This document shows, one piece after another, positions 9,658 to 20,955 of a stretch of 64,000 nt of DNA. The DNA lies in assembly GCA_019454045.1 (NCBI GenBank), contig SKCR01001866.1:32365-96364 (forward strand), given 5' to 3'. How positions within the stretch are numbered: position 1 is the first letter of the stretch; each line of letters starts with the position of its first letter. The position numbers and the translations under genes were made by a program. The notes beneath the pieces are model-generated. The model was not told the DNA's origin, ran no database searches, and worked only from the letters and a program-made list of their open reading frames with translations. Source of the stretch: Zanthoxylum bungeanum (taxonomy: Eukaryota > Streptophyta > Magnoliopsida > Sapindales > Rutaceae).

Positions 9658-11600
9658 TGTTGGTTTCTACTATAGTCCCAAGATCATTCAAGCAATGAAA
9701 ATAATGTGAATACAATAAAGAAGTATGGCGGAATCATACTTAAAATGATCGGATTATGGAAGTGTTGACAGCAAAACTTTTTCCTTGTCCTTGTAGAAGT
9801 CATGGCCAAGCTCCAAATTTGTTGAAAATGAACTTTGATCTTTAAGCTCCAAGCTTCAATGGTGATTCCAAGCTCCAAGGTTGGTTTCCCTATCACCTTT
9901 AATGATTCTTGAAGTGTGCTACCAAGTAAAGAAAAGAAAACAATTTCCTTGTTCTTGGTGGGAGACTCACGGCAATGAGAGCTAGGGAGAGAGAGAGAGT
10001 TTTTTTTGTTGATTTTGTTTCCAAAACAAAATTATGCCTAAAATGTTTTACCAAAGTTTGGTATATGACTTTCAAAAAGTCAAAACCATTTTGGAGCCAA
10101 AATGGCAATTTAAGCTCTCAACAACCAACATCATGAATAGTGACAAGTTGTCATTCACCAAAAGGTGACTTGACATCCATAACTAAAGTGACATGTGATG
10201 TGACGAGCGATGTGACTTACGGCCGCACTAGATTCAAAATCGGAGTGGCCTCGCAAACACATTCCGGGCTCGGGTTCGTTAATTTCGAATCAACGAATTT
10301 TCCGTTGCGACGTAATTAAATCAAATTTAATTAAATAATAATTCCAAGTAAAATTACTATTCACGTCGCTAGCGAATTAATTCTAAATTAATTCGTTAGC
10401 CCGAATTAAAATCCAATTTTAATTCCGCGTCGAAATCTAATTTCGTTTAATATATCGAATATATTATTTTATCGATTAATTTCGAATTAATCGTTCTCTC
10501 TCTTCAAATAGTATTTTATCCCAGATAAAATATCTCTGTTATTAATCCAAGATTAATTAAGTTCGAATCATTCGTCATCGGTGAATCTTCGGGAAGCGAC
10601 CCAAGAGATCCCTGGATATGTTGGCAGTAAATCCGGTCGTCGGACTATCCGAAAACGTACGTACCTCGTACTACATTCTTACCGATTTCCGAGACATGGT
10701 TGGCTTCTAGCAAAGCACCGTGCCTACCCAATTCTCCAGAAATATTCTTAATGGAATATATAATCTATATCAGGCGTAGTATACGTAGTATTACGTATTG
10801 CGATCCAGTATCGGATGTCACATGCAAAGCCTGGGGCTGGAATAGTGTCTGCCCCGTACGAATCATATATCGGATTACAAGCAACTAGTCTCCTTAATCG
10901 GATAATCATGACCTTGTCATATTATCCCGATGGTTGCAACCATTTAGAGTACCAGTTCTGTATTCATGCGTGATCATCATCTCCATATGACTGAAGTGAT
11001 ACTTCCATCTTGACATCACACCCAATACACTACGATTCTCAATAAACCCAGAAGAGGCGTACACAGAACCTGTTAAAGTCCTGGACGACCAAAACCAAAG
11101 CGTATTGATTGTCGCAAGTACTAGCGATGTAAGTCTCAGGTTAAGACCAAATACACCTACCCTGATGCGGATTCTCATAGACACATAGTCATACTACCAA
11201 TGGGATTCCGCAGGGTCTATCTAGAGCGAAGCTATTTCCGTACCATCGGTAAACACAACCTCCTATCACACTTGCATAAGTATCCAATGCTAAAATATAT
11301 GAGAACTATGTCGTTACGCTTCCATAACACGCACAAGTGCGATACTAGTCTATTCCGCATTATTGATGTCCAGTCTCGATAATACTACGACTATGGATAT
11401 TTAATGATTAAACCTTTATGTATTGATACGGTCTCATATCTTATAATCTGGAACTAATCATAGGGACTTTTATCATTTATATATTCAAGTAATCAAATTA
11501 CAAAATGATAAAATGCAATTTCATTGCTACATAATTAATTTGTACAAAAACCATAATGTCTTTTACAAATAGTGACGCTATGGGTCATAATTGTCTAACA
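9658..11600 (-). repeat. 5' LTR of copia A1
   Basis: A 1943-bp LTR with TGTTAGACAATTATGACCC at its 5' end (plus coordinate 11600) and ...AAACCAACA at its 3' end. It aligns along most of its length with the A3 LTR (60196 to about 62115) on the opposite strand, and its first ~190 bp with the A2 remnant at 32142-32329. Several reading frames stay open in both A1 and A3; I treat these as chance openness of homologous DNA. Confidence 0.85.
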
Positions 11601-11985
11601 GAACCATCTTACGCAATAAACCTGAAAGAACCTCTATAGCCAAAACAAAAGGGTAAGGAGACATAGGTTCCTCTTGCCTCAACCCACGACCACCAGGAAA
11701 AAAACCATTTAACTCCCCATTGATAGAAATCAAGAACATAATAGAGGTCACACACTCCCGAATCCACCCAACCATCCTATGAGGGAACCCATTGGTTCTC
11801 AACACCTCAATCATGAAATCCCAACACATTGTATCATAGGCCTTCATCAAATCAATCTTTAGAGCACATCGAGAAACCCCTCCTCTCCTATGATAATTCC
11901 TCATCAACTCCTGGCACAATGAAATATTATCACAAATACACCGGCCCGTAACAAAAGCAGATTGATTAGGGCTAACCACAAGACA
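11601..11985 (-). pseudogene. LINE (L1-type) reverse transcriptase fragment
   Basis: The minus-strand frame encodes a piece of a non-LTR reverse transcriptase: SPNQSAFVTGRCICDNI, then ALKIDLMKAYDTMCWDF (the region with the first catalytic Asp), SINGELNGFFPGGRGLRQ, and a PxSPYxFVLAIEVLSGLL segment. These match the fingers/palm blocks of plant L1-type LINEs. Upstream (right of about 11985) homology stops. Downstream the frame is cut by the copia A1 LTR at 11600, and the last few residues of the open frame come from that LTR. No endonuclease, FADD box or poly(A) tail is present. Confidence 0.85.
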
Positions 11986-12467
11986 GTAGCATAATCTTGA
12001 TTAATCTAATATTTGTGCTCGTATTTAAATTTGGTATTTTAATAATTTATGTTGATTCATGCATTGAGAATTGATGCGATAGAGAGGGAGTAGTGGAGTT
12101 GTTTGTTTACAAGGGCAAAACGATAAGTAAATTAATCGGAGCAGTTTTTGTTGGCAATTTGATAAAACAAAAAACAAGGTCTAATTGATTGTGATATCCA
12201 TCTATAAATCAAATACCATATCTTTTCACTCATATTAAACTTCACCCATATCACCTGTATTTGGTGCGGATTAAACTCATTTTTGACATCAATTTTAGAT
12301 GATAATATAAATTCTAATATTATTTTTGGTCTTTAAGGCAATTTTGCAAAGAAAGAATCATTCGAGAATAAAATTACTAATAAAAAAACTTGATTTTTAC
12401 CCTTATTTATGTTTTTGGGTTACAAAATTTTAACTCACCTTACTCTATTCAATTCCAAAAATAATTC
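11986..12467. other. AT-rich spacer, left flank of the Tat element
   Basis: No gene or element end is visible. Around 12345-12410 the sequence GCAAAGAAAGAATCA...ATAAAATTACTAATAAA resembles the AT-rich repeat unit right of the Tat element (21728 onward). The Tat element therefore probably landed inside that repeat territory. Confidence 0.5.
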
Positions 12468-13295
12468 TGTTGATGGTGTTTTCAGGCACTATGGTATTTA
12501 AAGCAGCACGACAGGGGTAAAAAGGTAAATCCCATTCTTGTTCAGGATCATTGATGCCGACCCGACCCATAAGAAGCCAGCAGCAAGGGCACGAGCACTT
12601 TGCAATAAGAGGCCGATCACCTTACGGTTACAGACCGACCACAACAAGAAGAGACCGAGCACTTTATGGTCGACAATCGATCACTTTGGTTCGAATGACC
12701 GAGCATTATCAGATCGGCAGCATCATTCTCAGTTCAAAGAACCATTATGACCGACCATATGAAGACCGAGCATATGGCAAGGCGTGCGCCAGAAGATAAG
12801 ACGTCATGTCCCTATAGGGTAAGGAGACAGTCCTACCTTCATAAAGAATACTGATGAAACCAGTGTCCTAGAAGGATAAAGGGAATAGAGGTAGATTTGA
12901 TTAGGAATCCTTGTGGGAAAAGGAGGTTACTTCAATTAGGAATCCCCATACTAGAGGGAATCTGATTTCTTCACTATTATAAATAGAAGGGTAAATTATG
13001 TGTAAAGGAAAGAGAATCAAGATCAATCTCATTGTGATTAAACTTGTAAAGCACGAGGGATACAAGAGATACAAGTTTCAGCAATAAAAGTATAGTTCTG
13101 TTTGTGTCAGTGGACGTAGGTCGGATCAAAATCCGCCGAACCACGTTAAATATCCTTGTTTGATTGGCGCATTATCTACCTTCTGCTAAATTTGCTTTTG
13201 GTTTCCCCCATAACCAAACAAATTCACTATTGAAGGAGGATTACCTCGGGAGTAATATTCCCATATTGCCCTGAGACCAAAATCCATCGTCAACA
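12468..13295 (+). repeat. 5' LTR of the Tat element
   Basis: An 828-bp LTR, TGTTGATGGTG...CATCGTCAACA. Its 12655-13295 part is repeated at 20956-21583. The sequence GACCGAGCACTTTATGG and several nearby GACCGA(CC/GC) boxes recur within the first 300 bp. ACTATTATAAATAGAAGGG at about 12980 is a plausible TATA box, which would place the R region near 13010. Confidence 0.9.
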
Positions 13296-13297
13296 GT

Positions 13298-13315
13298 TGG
13301 CGCCGTCTGTGGGAA
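13298..13315 (+). other. Primer binding site of the Tat element
   Basis: TGGCGCCGTCTGTGGGAA begins two bases after the LTR end CAACA. This is the form of primer site common in Tat/RIRE2-like Ty3/gypsy elements. Confidence 0.85.
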
Positions 13316-13398
13316 TTCGCAATAAAAAGCAGTTCGCGAGAAAGATAATGACAGAATGAGGAAATCATCAATCTTCAGGGAGGCCAGCAACAGACTGG

Positions 13399-14175
13399 AT
13401 GAAAAAGATGGAAGAAAGCATGAAATCCATGATGGATCGGCTGGAGAGAATGGAGGGAACGAACAACGAGAGACCAGACGTCGAAACCAGTCGAAGAAGA
13501 AGTGAAAAAGCAGAAGGGAAAAGGGTGATAGACACAAGTGAAGACGATGGACCCATGAGGATGGTCCCCTACGGGATAAAATCCGTAGTTGTAGAAAAAG
13601 ATTCACGAACAGAGGACACATGGGAAGAAGAAGAAGGAAGACCATCACCGGATCCCTCCTATGACAGTCTCCGCGACTCCAGAAGAGAGGACATGTAGCA
13701 TAGCGAATGTGTGCGGGAAATTCCAATGGATGAGGAACGCTGCACACGGGGCAATAGACGCACAGAGGGGCACATGATACGACATGGCGGCACAAGCAGT
13801 GGAATAAAATCTTCGTTGAAAAAGAAGATGACCAAGTGGGGGGTAGGCCTCAAGACTGATACAGGGGATGCCCGAGATAGCGAAGAAGAATCTCCCCTCA
13901 CGGAAGAAATAAAGTCGGCAAAATTCCCAAGGCGATTCAACATGCCAACCATGGCACCTTACAAAGGCCACTCTGACCCGAAATCCCACATCGAAAGCTT
14001 TGTCTTGTTGATGGAAGTCCAGGGAGTGGAGGAGATGCCATCTGCAAAGTGTTCCCCCTAACTTTGGGTGGACCCGCCATCCTATGGTACAAAAGTTTGG
14101 CTATCACTTATGATGAAAACAAAGGTTGCGATGTCATGCTATCACTTAAAACTAAAGTTCCCCACCCGGGAAGGG
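13399..14175 (+). pseudogene. Gag remnant of the Tat element
   Basis: Two plus frames (13399-13698 and 13711-14061) are parts of one gag. The first is a charged coiled-coil N-terminus (MKKMEESMKSMMDRLERM). The second contains FPRRFNMPTMAPYKGHSDP and then IESFVLLMEVQGVEEM, the start of a retrotransposon-gag domain. Matching protein continues in a shifted frame to about 14175 with LTLGGPAILWYKSLAITYDE, the WY box of that domain. The rest of gag and all of protease are missing. Confidence 0.8.
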
Positions 14176-14299
14176 ATCAGAATCGTGTGCGGGAGTCAGA
14201 AGATAGCCCGTAGCTGCTTTGCCACTCTCTCACGAGAGACCCTCTGCATTGAAGAAGGCACCAAGAAGAGGCAGATGGGGGAGAACGAGAGGAAATAAC

Positions 14300-16594
14300 C
14301 AGGTCCCCGCCCGGATAAAGTTGCCTGGCTAGGAACAGCTGAAGAGTTAGAAGAAATAAGACTGTTCGGACCGAAAAAAAGCATAAAGATAGGGAGAAAC
14401 TTGGATGAAACCCTAAAAAAGGGCCTGCTAGAATATCTACGGGAATACCCCGACATCTTCGCGTGGGGACACAATGACATGCCCGGGATTGACCCAAAGT
14501 TCATCAGTCACCGCTTAGCAGCAAACCCGTAACTCAAACCGGTCAAACAGAATAGAATGATCTTCAATCAAGAACGGTGCAGAGCGGTGGCATCCGAGGT
14601 GGAAAAACTGTTAAAAGCCGGCTTCATCAGAGAAGTAAAGTACCTCGAGTGGGTGTCAAACGTAGTATTGGTAAAGAAATCCAATGGAAAATGGAGGATG
14701 TGTGTAGATTTCACCGACCTCAATAAAGCGTGTCCAAAAGACAACTTTCCTCTACCAAATATAGATCAACTAGTAGACGCAACTGCCTGCCAAGGACTAC
14801 TAAGCTTCATGGATGCCTTCTCAGGGTACAATCAGGTCAGGATGTATCCTGCAGACGAAGAGAAAACCACTTTTATCACCGATCAAGGACTGTACTGCTA
14901 CAAAGTAATGCCTTTCGGACTGAAGAACGCAGGGGCAACTTTTCAAAGGTTGGTAAACAAAATTTTCAAACCACTCATCGGCACTTCAATGTTGGTATAT
15001 GTGGATGACATGATAACAATGTCCAGAGAACCAAGAGGTCACGTAACCGACCTGAAGAAAACCTTTGAATTACTGAGAAAACACAATTAAAACTCAATCC
15101 AGAGAAGTGTGCATTCGGAGTGGCCTTAGGAAAATTTCTGGGCTACATGGTGAGTTCCCGAGGCATAGAAGCCAACCCCCAGAAGATACAAGCCGTGCTA
15201 GATTTAACATCCCCCAAAATAATTAAAGAGGTGCAAGGTCTAACAGGCAGGGTCGCCGCGCTCAACCGATTCATCTCTCGGGCGACCGAAAAATGCCACC
15301 CCTTCTTCAAAGTCATCAAGAAGGCCCAAAAGGGGATCGACTGGGCACCGGAATGTGAGGAAGCCTTCCAGCAGCTAAAACAATATCTAGCACAGCCCCC
15401 ACTTCTGACTAAACCTCTCCCAGGAGAGACATTATACTTGTACTTGGCTGTTTCAAAACACGCAGTGAGTTCGGTACTGGTGCAAGAGGCCGACCAGATC
15501 CAGAGACCAGTATACTATGTCAGCAAAGCTATATTGGATACAGAGACCCGATATCCGTGCATGAACTAGTCGCCTTATCCTTGACCACTGCAGCACGGAA
15601 ATTACGACCCTACTTCCAGGCCCACCCAATAGGAGTTTACACCAATTACCCCCTGCGGCAGATCTTGCAAAAACCAAAAACCTCGGGAAGGTTAATGAAA
15701 TGGTCGGTGGAGCTAAGCGAGCACGACATTTCCTACCTCCCAAGGATAGCAATAAAAGGGCAGGCCTTGGCAGATTTTGTTGCGGAACTCGCGGAACCCC
15801 AAATATTGACCACAGAGGAAAGCAAATGGGAAATGTCAGTGGACGGGTCTGCTAGCTCACAGGGAATGGGGCAAGAATCGCACTAAAAACAGTGAAGGAG
15901 AAGAAGTGTTGCTTGCCTTGAAATTTTCTTTCAAAGCCACAAACAATGAAGTCGAATACGAAGCAATTTTGGCTGGATTAAGGCTATGCACAGTAGTGGG
16001 AGTCCACAACGTGGTAGTAAAAAGACTCTCAGCTAGCCATTCAACAACTAAAGGGAGAATTTCAGGCCAGAGAGCCGACTATGATAGCTTACTTAGCCGA
16101 AGTAAAAAAGTTGATGGAGAAAGTGGGGAACGTATGCTTCGAACAAATCGGACGAGAAGACAACTGTGAAGTAGACTCCCTGGCCCAGCTCGCATCCTCA
16201 ATGAAGACCGAGGACCCCAGAATAATCCCTCTCATATGCCTCCGAGAAATAAGCATAGGGGAGCTAGAGGTAGATATAGTAGAAGAGGAAGGCAAAAACT
16301 CATGGATGCAACCGATTAGGAGGTACCTGGAAATAGGGGAAACCCCTAAAGACAAAAATGAGGCCAAGAAGCTAAAATTCAAGAGCACCAAGTTTTCCCT
16401 GATCGAAGGGGTGCTCTACCGGAGAGGCTATATCGTGCCCCTCCTGAGATGTTTAACAGAAGAGGAAGCAGATTATGTGCTCAGGGAAATTCACACGGGC
16501 ATTTGTGGAAGTCACGTCGGAGGAAGATCAATTGCCTTTAAAGCCTTAAGACAAGGATTTTACTGGCCGACCATGCATCAAGACGGGGAGGGAT
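14300..16594 (+). pseudogene. Pol remnant of the Tat element: RT, RNase H, second RNase H, integrase zinc domain
   Basis: Order: an N-terminal pol segment with YPDIFAW and an in-frame TAA near 14530; RT at 14557-15090 with CVDFTDLNKACPKD, the catalytic FMDAFSGYNQ block, MPFGLKNAGATFQRLV and intact YVDD (14998-15009); RT thumb and connection at 15120-15569 with KFLGYMVSSRGIEANP and WAPECEEAF; RNase H at 15557-15886; archaeal-type RNase H starting at VDGSAS, with NNEVEYEAILAGL and AEVKKLME; integrase zinc region IHTGICGSHVGGR at about 16490. Frameshifts occur near 15090, 15555, 15880, 15905 and 16040. The integrase DDE core is absent: tandem-repeat DNA starts right after the zinc domain. No functional polyprotein can be made. 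Confidence 0.9.
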
Positions 16595-17310
16595 GATACC
16601 CCTGTGGCGATTGCTTGCTCCAGTGGTACCGAACATAAGGAGGAATATGCCCTTAATGTTTCGAACAACTCGGGGCCGGATTACGTTCCGCCGAGGCCAC
16701 TACGATAATCGGCTCGGGGCTGGATCTTGTTCCGCCGAGGCCGCTTGACTATTCAGATCGGGGTCGGGTTACGTCCCACCGAGTCATGCTCATTGGTCTG
16801 GGGACGGGACATTCCCCCAGAACCAAGTGTCTCTCTTAGCTCGGGGTCCTCAGAATATTCAGGGACATACTCGATGCATAGGATCTGTGAGAAGCATAGC
16901 ACGGGGAGGGATGATACCCCCGTGGCGATTGCTTACTTCAATGTTACCGAACATAAGGAGGAATATGCCCTTAATGTGTCGAGCACTCTTTGATCCTCAC
17001 TTACTCTATGTAATGGATCCGTGGGAAAGCATAGCATGGGGGATGATGATGCCCCGTGATGATTGCTAGCTCCAGTGATGCCGGACTAAGGAGGAATGTG
17101 CCCTTAGTATCCCGGACACTCTTTGATCCATTCATCATTTGGATCCAAGAAAGGCACAACACAGGGATGCGTTGTGCCCCTGTAGCGTGTGCCTGCTCCA
17201 GCGTGGTAAGGAGGAGCCCTCGTACAATACACAGGCTCCACAATGACCCGACGTATAGAGGATGTGCCCTTACCATTTAAACGCTCTCTGATCCAAATCC
17301 TGGTTCGCCG
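16580..17310 (+). repeat. Long-period GC-rich repeats 3' of pol in the Tat element
   Basis: The block GGGAGGGATGATACCCC..GTGGCGATTGCTT...ACCGAACATAAGGAGGAATATGCCCTTAATGT occurs at about 16580 and 16905. Diverged copies lie near 17035-17110 and 17160-17290, ending in GGACACTCTTTGATCC-like sequence. No coding potential is visible. Tat/Ogre-type elements are known to carry tandem repeats in this 3' region. Confidence 0.7.
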
Positions 17311-17524
17311 GGACACTGAATTGAAAGGTTCAGAATTATGTTTTGGAGGCCTCGGACAGAACGCTGTTCTGAGGTATCAGTGCTATTGTTTACACTTTTT
17401 TGGTTTTATTTTCCAAAATTTTGTTTTTTGTTTTTTCATCGGTCTGAAAAGGGGACGCCCAAGATAGATTCGATGGGGCTTCAAAGGTTGATTCCCTTCC
17501 CTTCGGAGCAAGTCCCAATGATTG

Positions 17525-17700
17525 TTCGGCTCAGGCCTGGACTCGTTCCGCCGAGGCCACTTTATTAATCAGCTCGGGGCTGGATTCGTTCCGCCGAGAC
17601 CGCTTGGATATTTGGCTCGGGGCTGGATTTTGTTCCGCCGAAGCCATTTAGTTATCAGGCTCGGGGCTGGATTACGTTCCGCCGAGGCCACTTGGTTATA
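17525..17700 (+). repeat. Four ~44-bp tandem repeats (GCTCGGGGCTGGATT units)
   Basis: Units of 43-45 bp begin near 17529, 17572, 17615 and 17659. Each reads GCTCGGGGCTGGATT, then GTTCCGCCGAGGCC, then a variable AT-rich end. One diverged unit group is also visible at 16710-16800. Confidence 0.8.
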
Positions 17701-17970
17701 CAGCTCGGGGTCGGGCCAAATCCCACCGAGTCTATCTTTTGGACTGGGGACGTAACATTCCCCCAGGGCCAAATGTTCCTACAGCTCGGGGTCGGGCCAT
17801 ATCCCACCAAGTCTATCTTTTGGACTGGGGACGTAACATTCCCCCAGAGCCAAGTGTTCCTTACAGCTCGGGGTCAGGCCACATCCCACAGAGTCTATCT
17901 TTTGGACTGGGGACGTAACATTCCCCCAGGGCCAAGTGTTCCTTACAGCTCGGGGTCGGGTTACGTCCCA
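17701..17970 (+). repeat. Three 82-bp tandem repeats plus a partial fourth
   Basis: CAGCTCGGGGTCGGGCC starts at 17701, 17782, 17864 and 17946, giving units of 81, 82 and 82 bp. Each has a TCTATCTTTTGGACTGGGGA block and CGTAACATTCCCCCAG. Units are almost identical, so the array expanded recently. The start is related to the 44-bp units just upstream, so the two arrays may derive from one another. Confidence 0.85.
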
Positions 17971-18234
17971 CCGGTTGCATCTCACCATCCGTGTTCTTCA
18001 CAACTCAGAGTCAATCCTCGACCACTGAATAATTTTTTGGGTTCGGTTCGTATTATCCCCTCACGAACGAGCCTTAAATAATCATTTGAAGAAGAACACC
18101 CAGAACAAGGAACAGAAGAGAAAAGCAGAAAACATATATATATATATATATCTATATATATATATAATATATATATTCGAAAAAAATATGAAGTGTTATT
18201 ACAAAAAAAACGGCCACATCCGGGTTACCCCTTT

Positions 18235-20673
18235 TCAATCAGCCCGCACAGGGGTAAGAAGTTCTTCCTCGGCCGGCTCAAACGACAGATGGATCGGCTC
18301 GGTCTCAGGAGGGGGGACAACAGCTTCAACCTCGGCTACCTGGGAGGCCCTTACTTCAAGGATTGGAGGTGGAACCTCAGGATAGTCCTCGCCAGGAGCA
18401 GGAACCTCATCAGGATAGTTTTCTTGAGGAGCTGGGAGAACCGGGGCAATCGAAATTGGTTCGGGATCCATCACTTCTTCGGAAGGAGGGGTAGCTACCT
18501 CTGAAACTCTTCCTCGGACATTTCCCCTTTACAAAAACGGTTGGCTGCATGAATATGACCCATGTCTAAATCAGGTAGAACCATGGGGATGATTTCCGCA
18601 CAATCACCGACCCCTTCAATACGAATAGAGTCCCTCTCGGCCTCCCACTCAAGTTCCCTATCCCTGAGCTCGACACGGGCCCATCCCAGTTCCTCCTCCT
18701 TGGCCCGCAGCTTATACTCCACACTGCATACTTCCACCTTGAGGAGCCCGATTTCGGCCCGGGCATCCACCAAACTTGCTCTAGCTTCTTCAGCGTTCTT
18801 GCGCTCTATAGAGTAGCAGCAGCCTTAAGAGCTTTGTTTGTTTTGACAGCCTCAACCGCAGCCAGCTCATGATCCATATTCCTCTCTTCGGCACTAGCCA
18901 GCTTGGCCTCCACTTTAGAAAGATGATTCTTAAGCCTCTGGGCTTGGCCGCCTTCGGACAAAAGGCTTATAAACAGGTCCTTATTTTTTGCCGCCAAATA
19001 ATTTGCCTGCCGAGAAGAAAAAGAAGTTAGGAAAATAAAACAAAGTCTGAAAGACACCACGGATATAGAAGAGAAGTAAAAGAAGTGACCTGGGCCAGCT
19101 GGGAGCACAACTTTGCAACTACCTCCTCAGGTGAGAGGTCCTCAAACCTCGGTATCTTCTCAGGAGGTACGGCCTCGGCCAGCTCATTAAAAGCCAGCAC
19201 CAAATGGGAAGTAGCCTCCCTAATATCTTTCCCGAGGTCATCAACTCCAAGAATCACAGAACCTTTCATTCTCTTGGAAGGACCCTCCTGCCGAACTGGA
19301 GTTTCTCTGCTCGGAGCCTCCTCCTCCTCTAATTCTCACCTTAATTGAGTATCCACAGCTCCAAATCGACGCTTCCTTCTCCTGGAAGATCTCGGAGGGC
19401 TATCAGGACGGGTAACACCCATTGGAAGCACCCCGGAAGGCGAAGACCGACCTTGAGAGCTCGGACGCCCCATCTCTTCAGCCACCTTCCCGGACTCAGA
19501 AGTTTCAGGCCGTCTCCGAGAAGTACCAGCTCCACCTGGGCTAGTTTGTTTCGCAGCCCCGGTCAACCGATCAAGGTACTTTGGTCTCTTCGACATACCA
19601 GCAAAAAGCAAAGATAAAAGAAGGTTCAGGACCCGAGCATTTAAAAAAAAAGAGATGACAAAATCAAACATGATAAATAAACGAGGGAGTTGGCTAGAAG
19701 ATCAACATGCATCTACCTATCTGACCCGAGACTTTGGGAGGAACGGCCCGAACAAGTCCCGATTCAAAAAATGTCGCATCGTTTACCAACTCCCTCCAAT
19801 GAGCGGCATACCGCCGAGCCCAGAATACCCGCTTCCGGACCTGGTAGGAGACCTTGAGAGCATCCCTCCAACAGGCTGGGGGAATAGAAAAACAGGGTAA
19901 GAATCCAAAAATATAAAAAAAAAGGAACTAAGGGCAGGAAAACTAAAGGTTAAACTACTGACCTCCTGCTCTGAAAATATCCAGGACCAAGATCTCCTCT
20001 CCATTCGATCTCCAGTGGCCCAGAACCAAAGATCTTTGAAATTCTTATTGGAGTCAGGGAGTTTTTGGACTACGTTTGACGAACTGTCGTAAGCAGAAAG
20101 GTAGTACCAACTGTGGTGAGTCTTTGGGTTGGCCTTCAACCGATATAACCTCTTCACTTCTTCAAAAGAAGGTTCGCTAAACCCCGCCCGATGACAAGCT
20201 ACATACAACCCGGCCAAGATCCTCCAACTATTTAGACTTAGTTGACATAGGGCAATCTCCATCTCGGCCAGCATCTAGGCGAAGTAGGGTTGAATTGGAA
20301 ACCGGAGCCCGCACTCGAAGAAAGCTGGAAGAAGGGCCACGGAACCATCGTCGGGCTGACTGGCACGATCACATGGGAGAGGGACCTCAAGAGCAATATC
20401 TATCGGGATGTCATATCGTTGCCGAAGCAGTGCTAGATCATCATCGGTTATCTTAGAGGGCCGAGCCATATCCAGAGCCGAGCTGTCAAAATCACTGGGC
20501 TCCAGATCCTTCAGAGGAACCCTCTGATGGTAAGTATCTTGTTCGATTTCGGAAGGGGTGGGGGTAGTATCAAGGTCTTCCACGCTGGGTGCTCCCGAGC
20601 CAGAAGAAAGCTCTTCAACAATATGGGCCAAGGGTTTAGCAGGGTTTTCAGGGGAAGAACTGCCATCAGACAT
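18235..20673 (-). pseudogene. Antisense gene of the Tat element (PF04195-like domain plus coiled coil), decayed
   Basis: Runs opposite to gag-pol. Exon 1 (20673 to about 19963): an acidic N-terminus, then a domain with GLRFPIQPYF, SLNSWRILAGLYVACHRAG and HSWYYLSAY, the pattern of the 'putative gypsy type transposon' domain (PF04195). A likely intron at 19876-19962 is followed by a WARRYAAHWRELVNDA stretch. A Ser/Arg-rich nuclear-type segment (SRRRKRRFGAVD) lies at 19671-19340. Another clean intron at 19007-19089 joins ...CSQLAQ to ANYLAAKNKD in phase, then a long coiled coil (EAKLASAEERN, EYKLRAKEEELGWARVELR). A Pro/Glu-rich tail ends at 18235. In-frame stops lie at 20275-20277 (TAG) and 19336-19338 (TGA), with frameshifts near 18806 and 18500. 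Function in Tat elements is not established. The domain name comes from family memory and was not searched. Confidence 0.75.
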
Positions 20674-20955
20674 CCTAGACGTCCGAAAAATAAAAGGGCC
20701 AGGTCAGTCTACAACCATATTCTTGAAAAACGACCAAGGGATTCGCAGGCTATCCTAAGTTTCCAGAAAAAACTAAATCTATGAAGTTCTAAGCGCCCTA
20801 AGCAAAGTATTCAATAAAATCTCTCTCTAGAAAGAATCAAAACAAATGAAAAGGAGAAACAGCAAAGCACAGCAAGCAAGAAAAAAGGAAGAGGAAGAAG
20901 TTCGTTCAGGAAACTTACTTGATCTATGCTCGGAAAAAGCGGAAAAAGGGACCGA

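Larger units (their letters stand above)
7968..11600 (-). mobile_element. Ty1/copia family A, copy A1: 5' LTR plus leader, rest outside window
   Basis: Minus-strand element with a 1943-bp 5' LTR (9658-11600), a Met-type primer site (9644-9656) and about 1.7 kb of non-coding leader running to 7968, where LTR D1 interrupts it. Its gag-pol would lie left of the window. The outer LTR edge at 11600 cuts directly into a LINE RT frame, so A1 inserted into that LINE. The same family is present at 32142-37378 (A2) and 60196-64000 (A3). Confidence 0.8.

Noticed and set aside
13241..13795. 184-codon minus-strand open frame
   Set aside because: It is the complement of the Tat gag N-terminal region. Its Ser/Leu/Phe-rich product mirrors the charged gag codons; no homology or start context.
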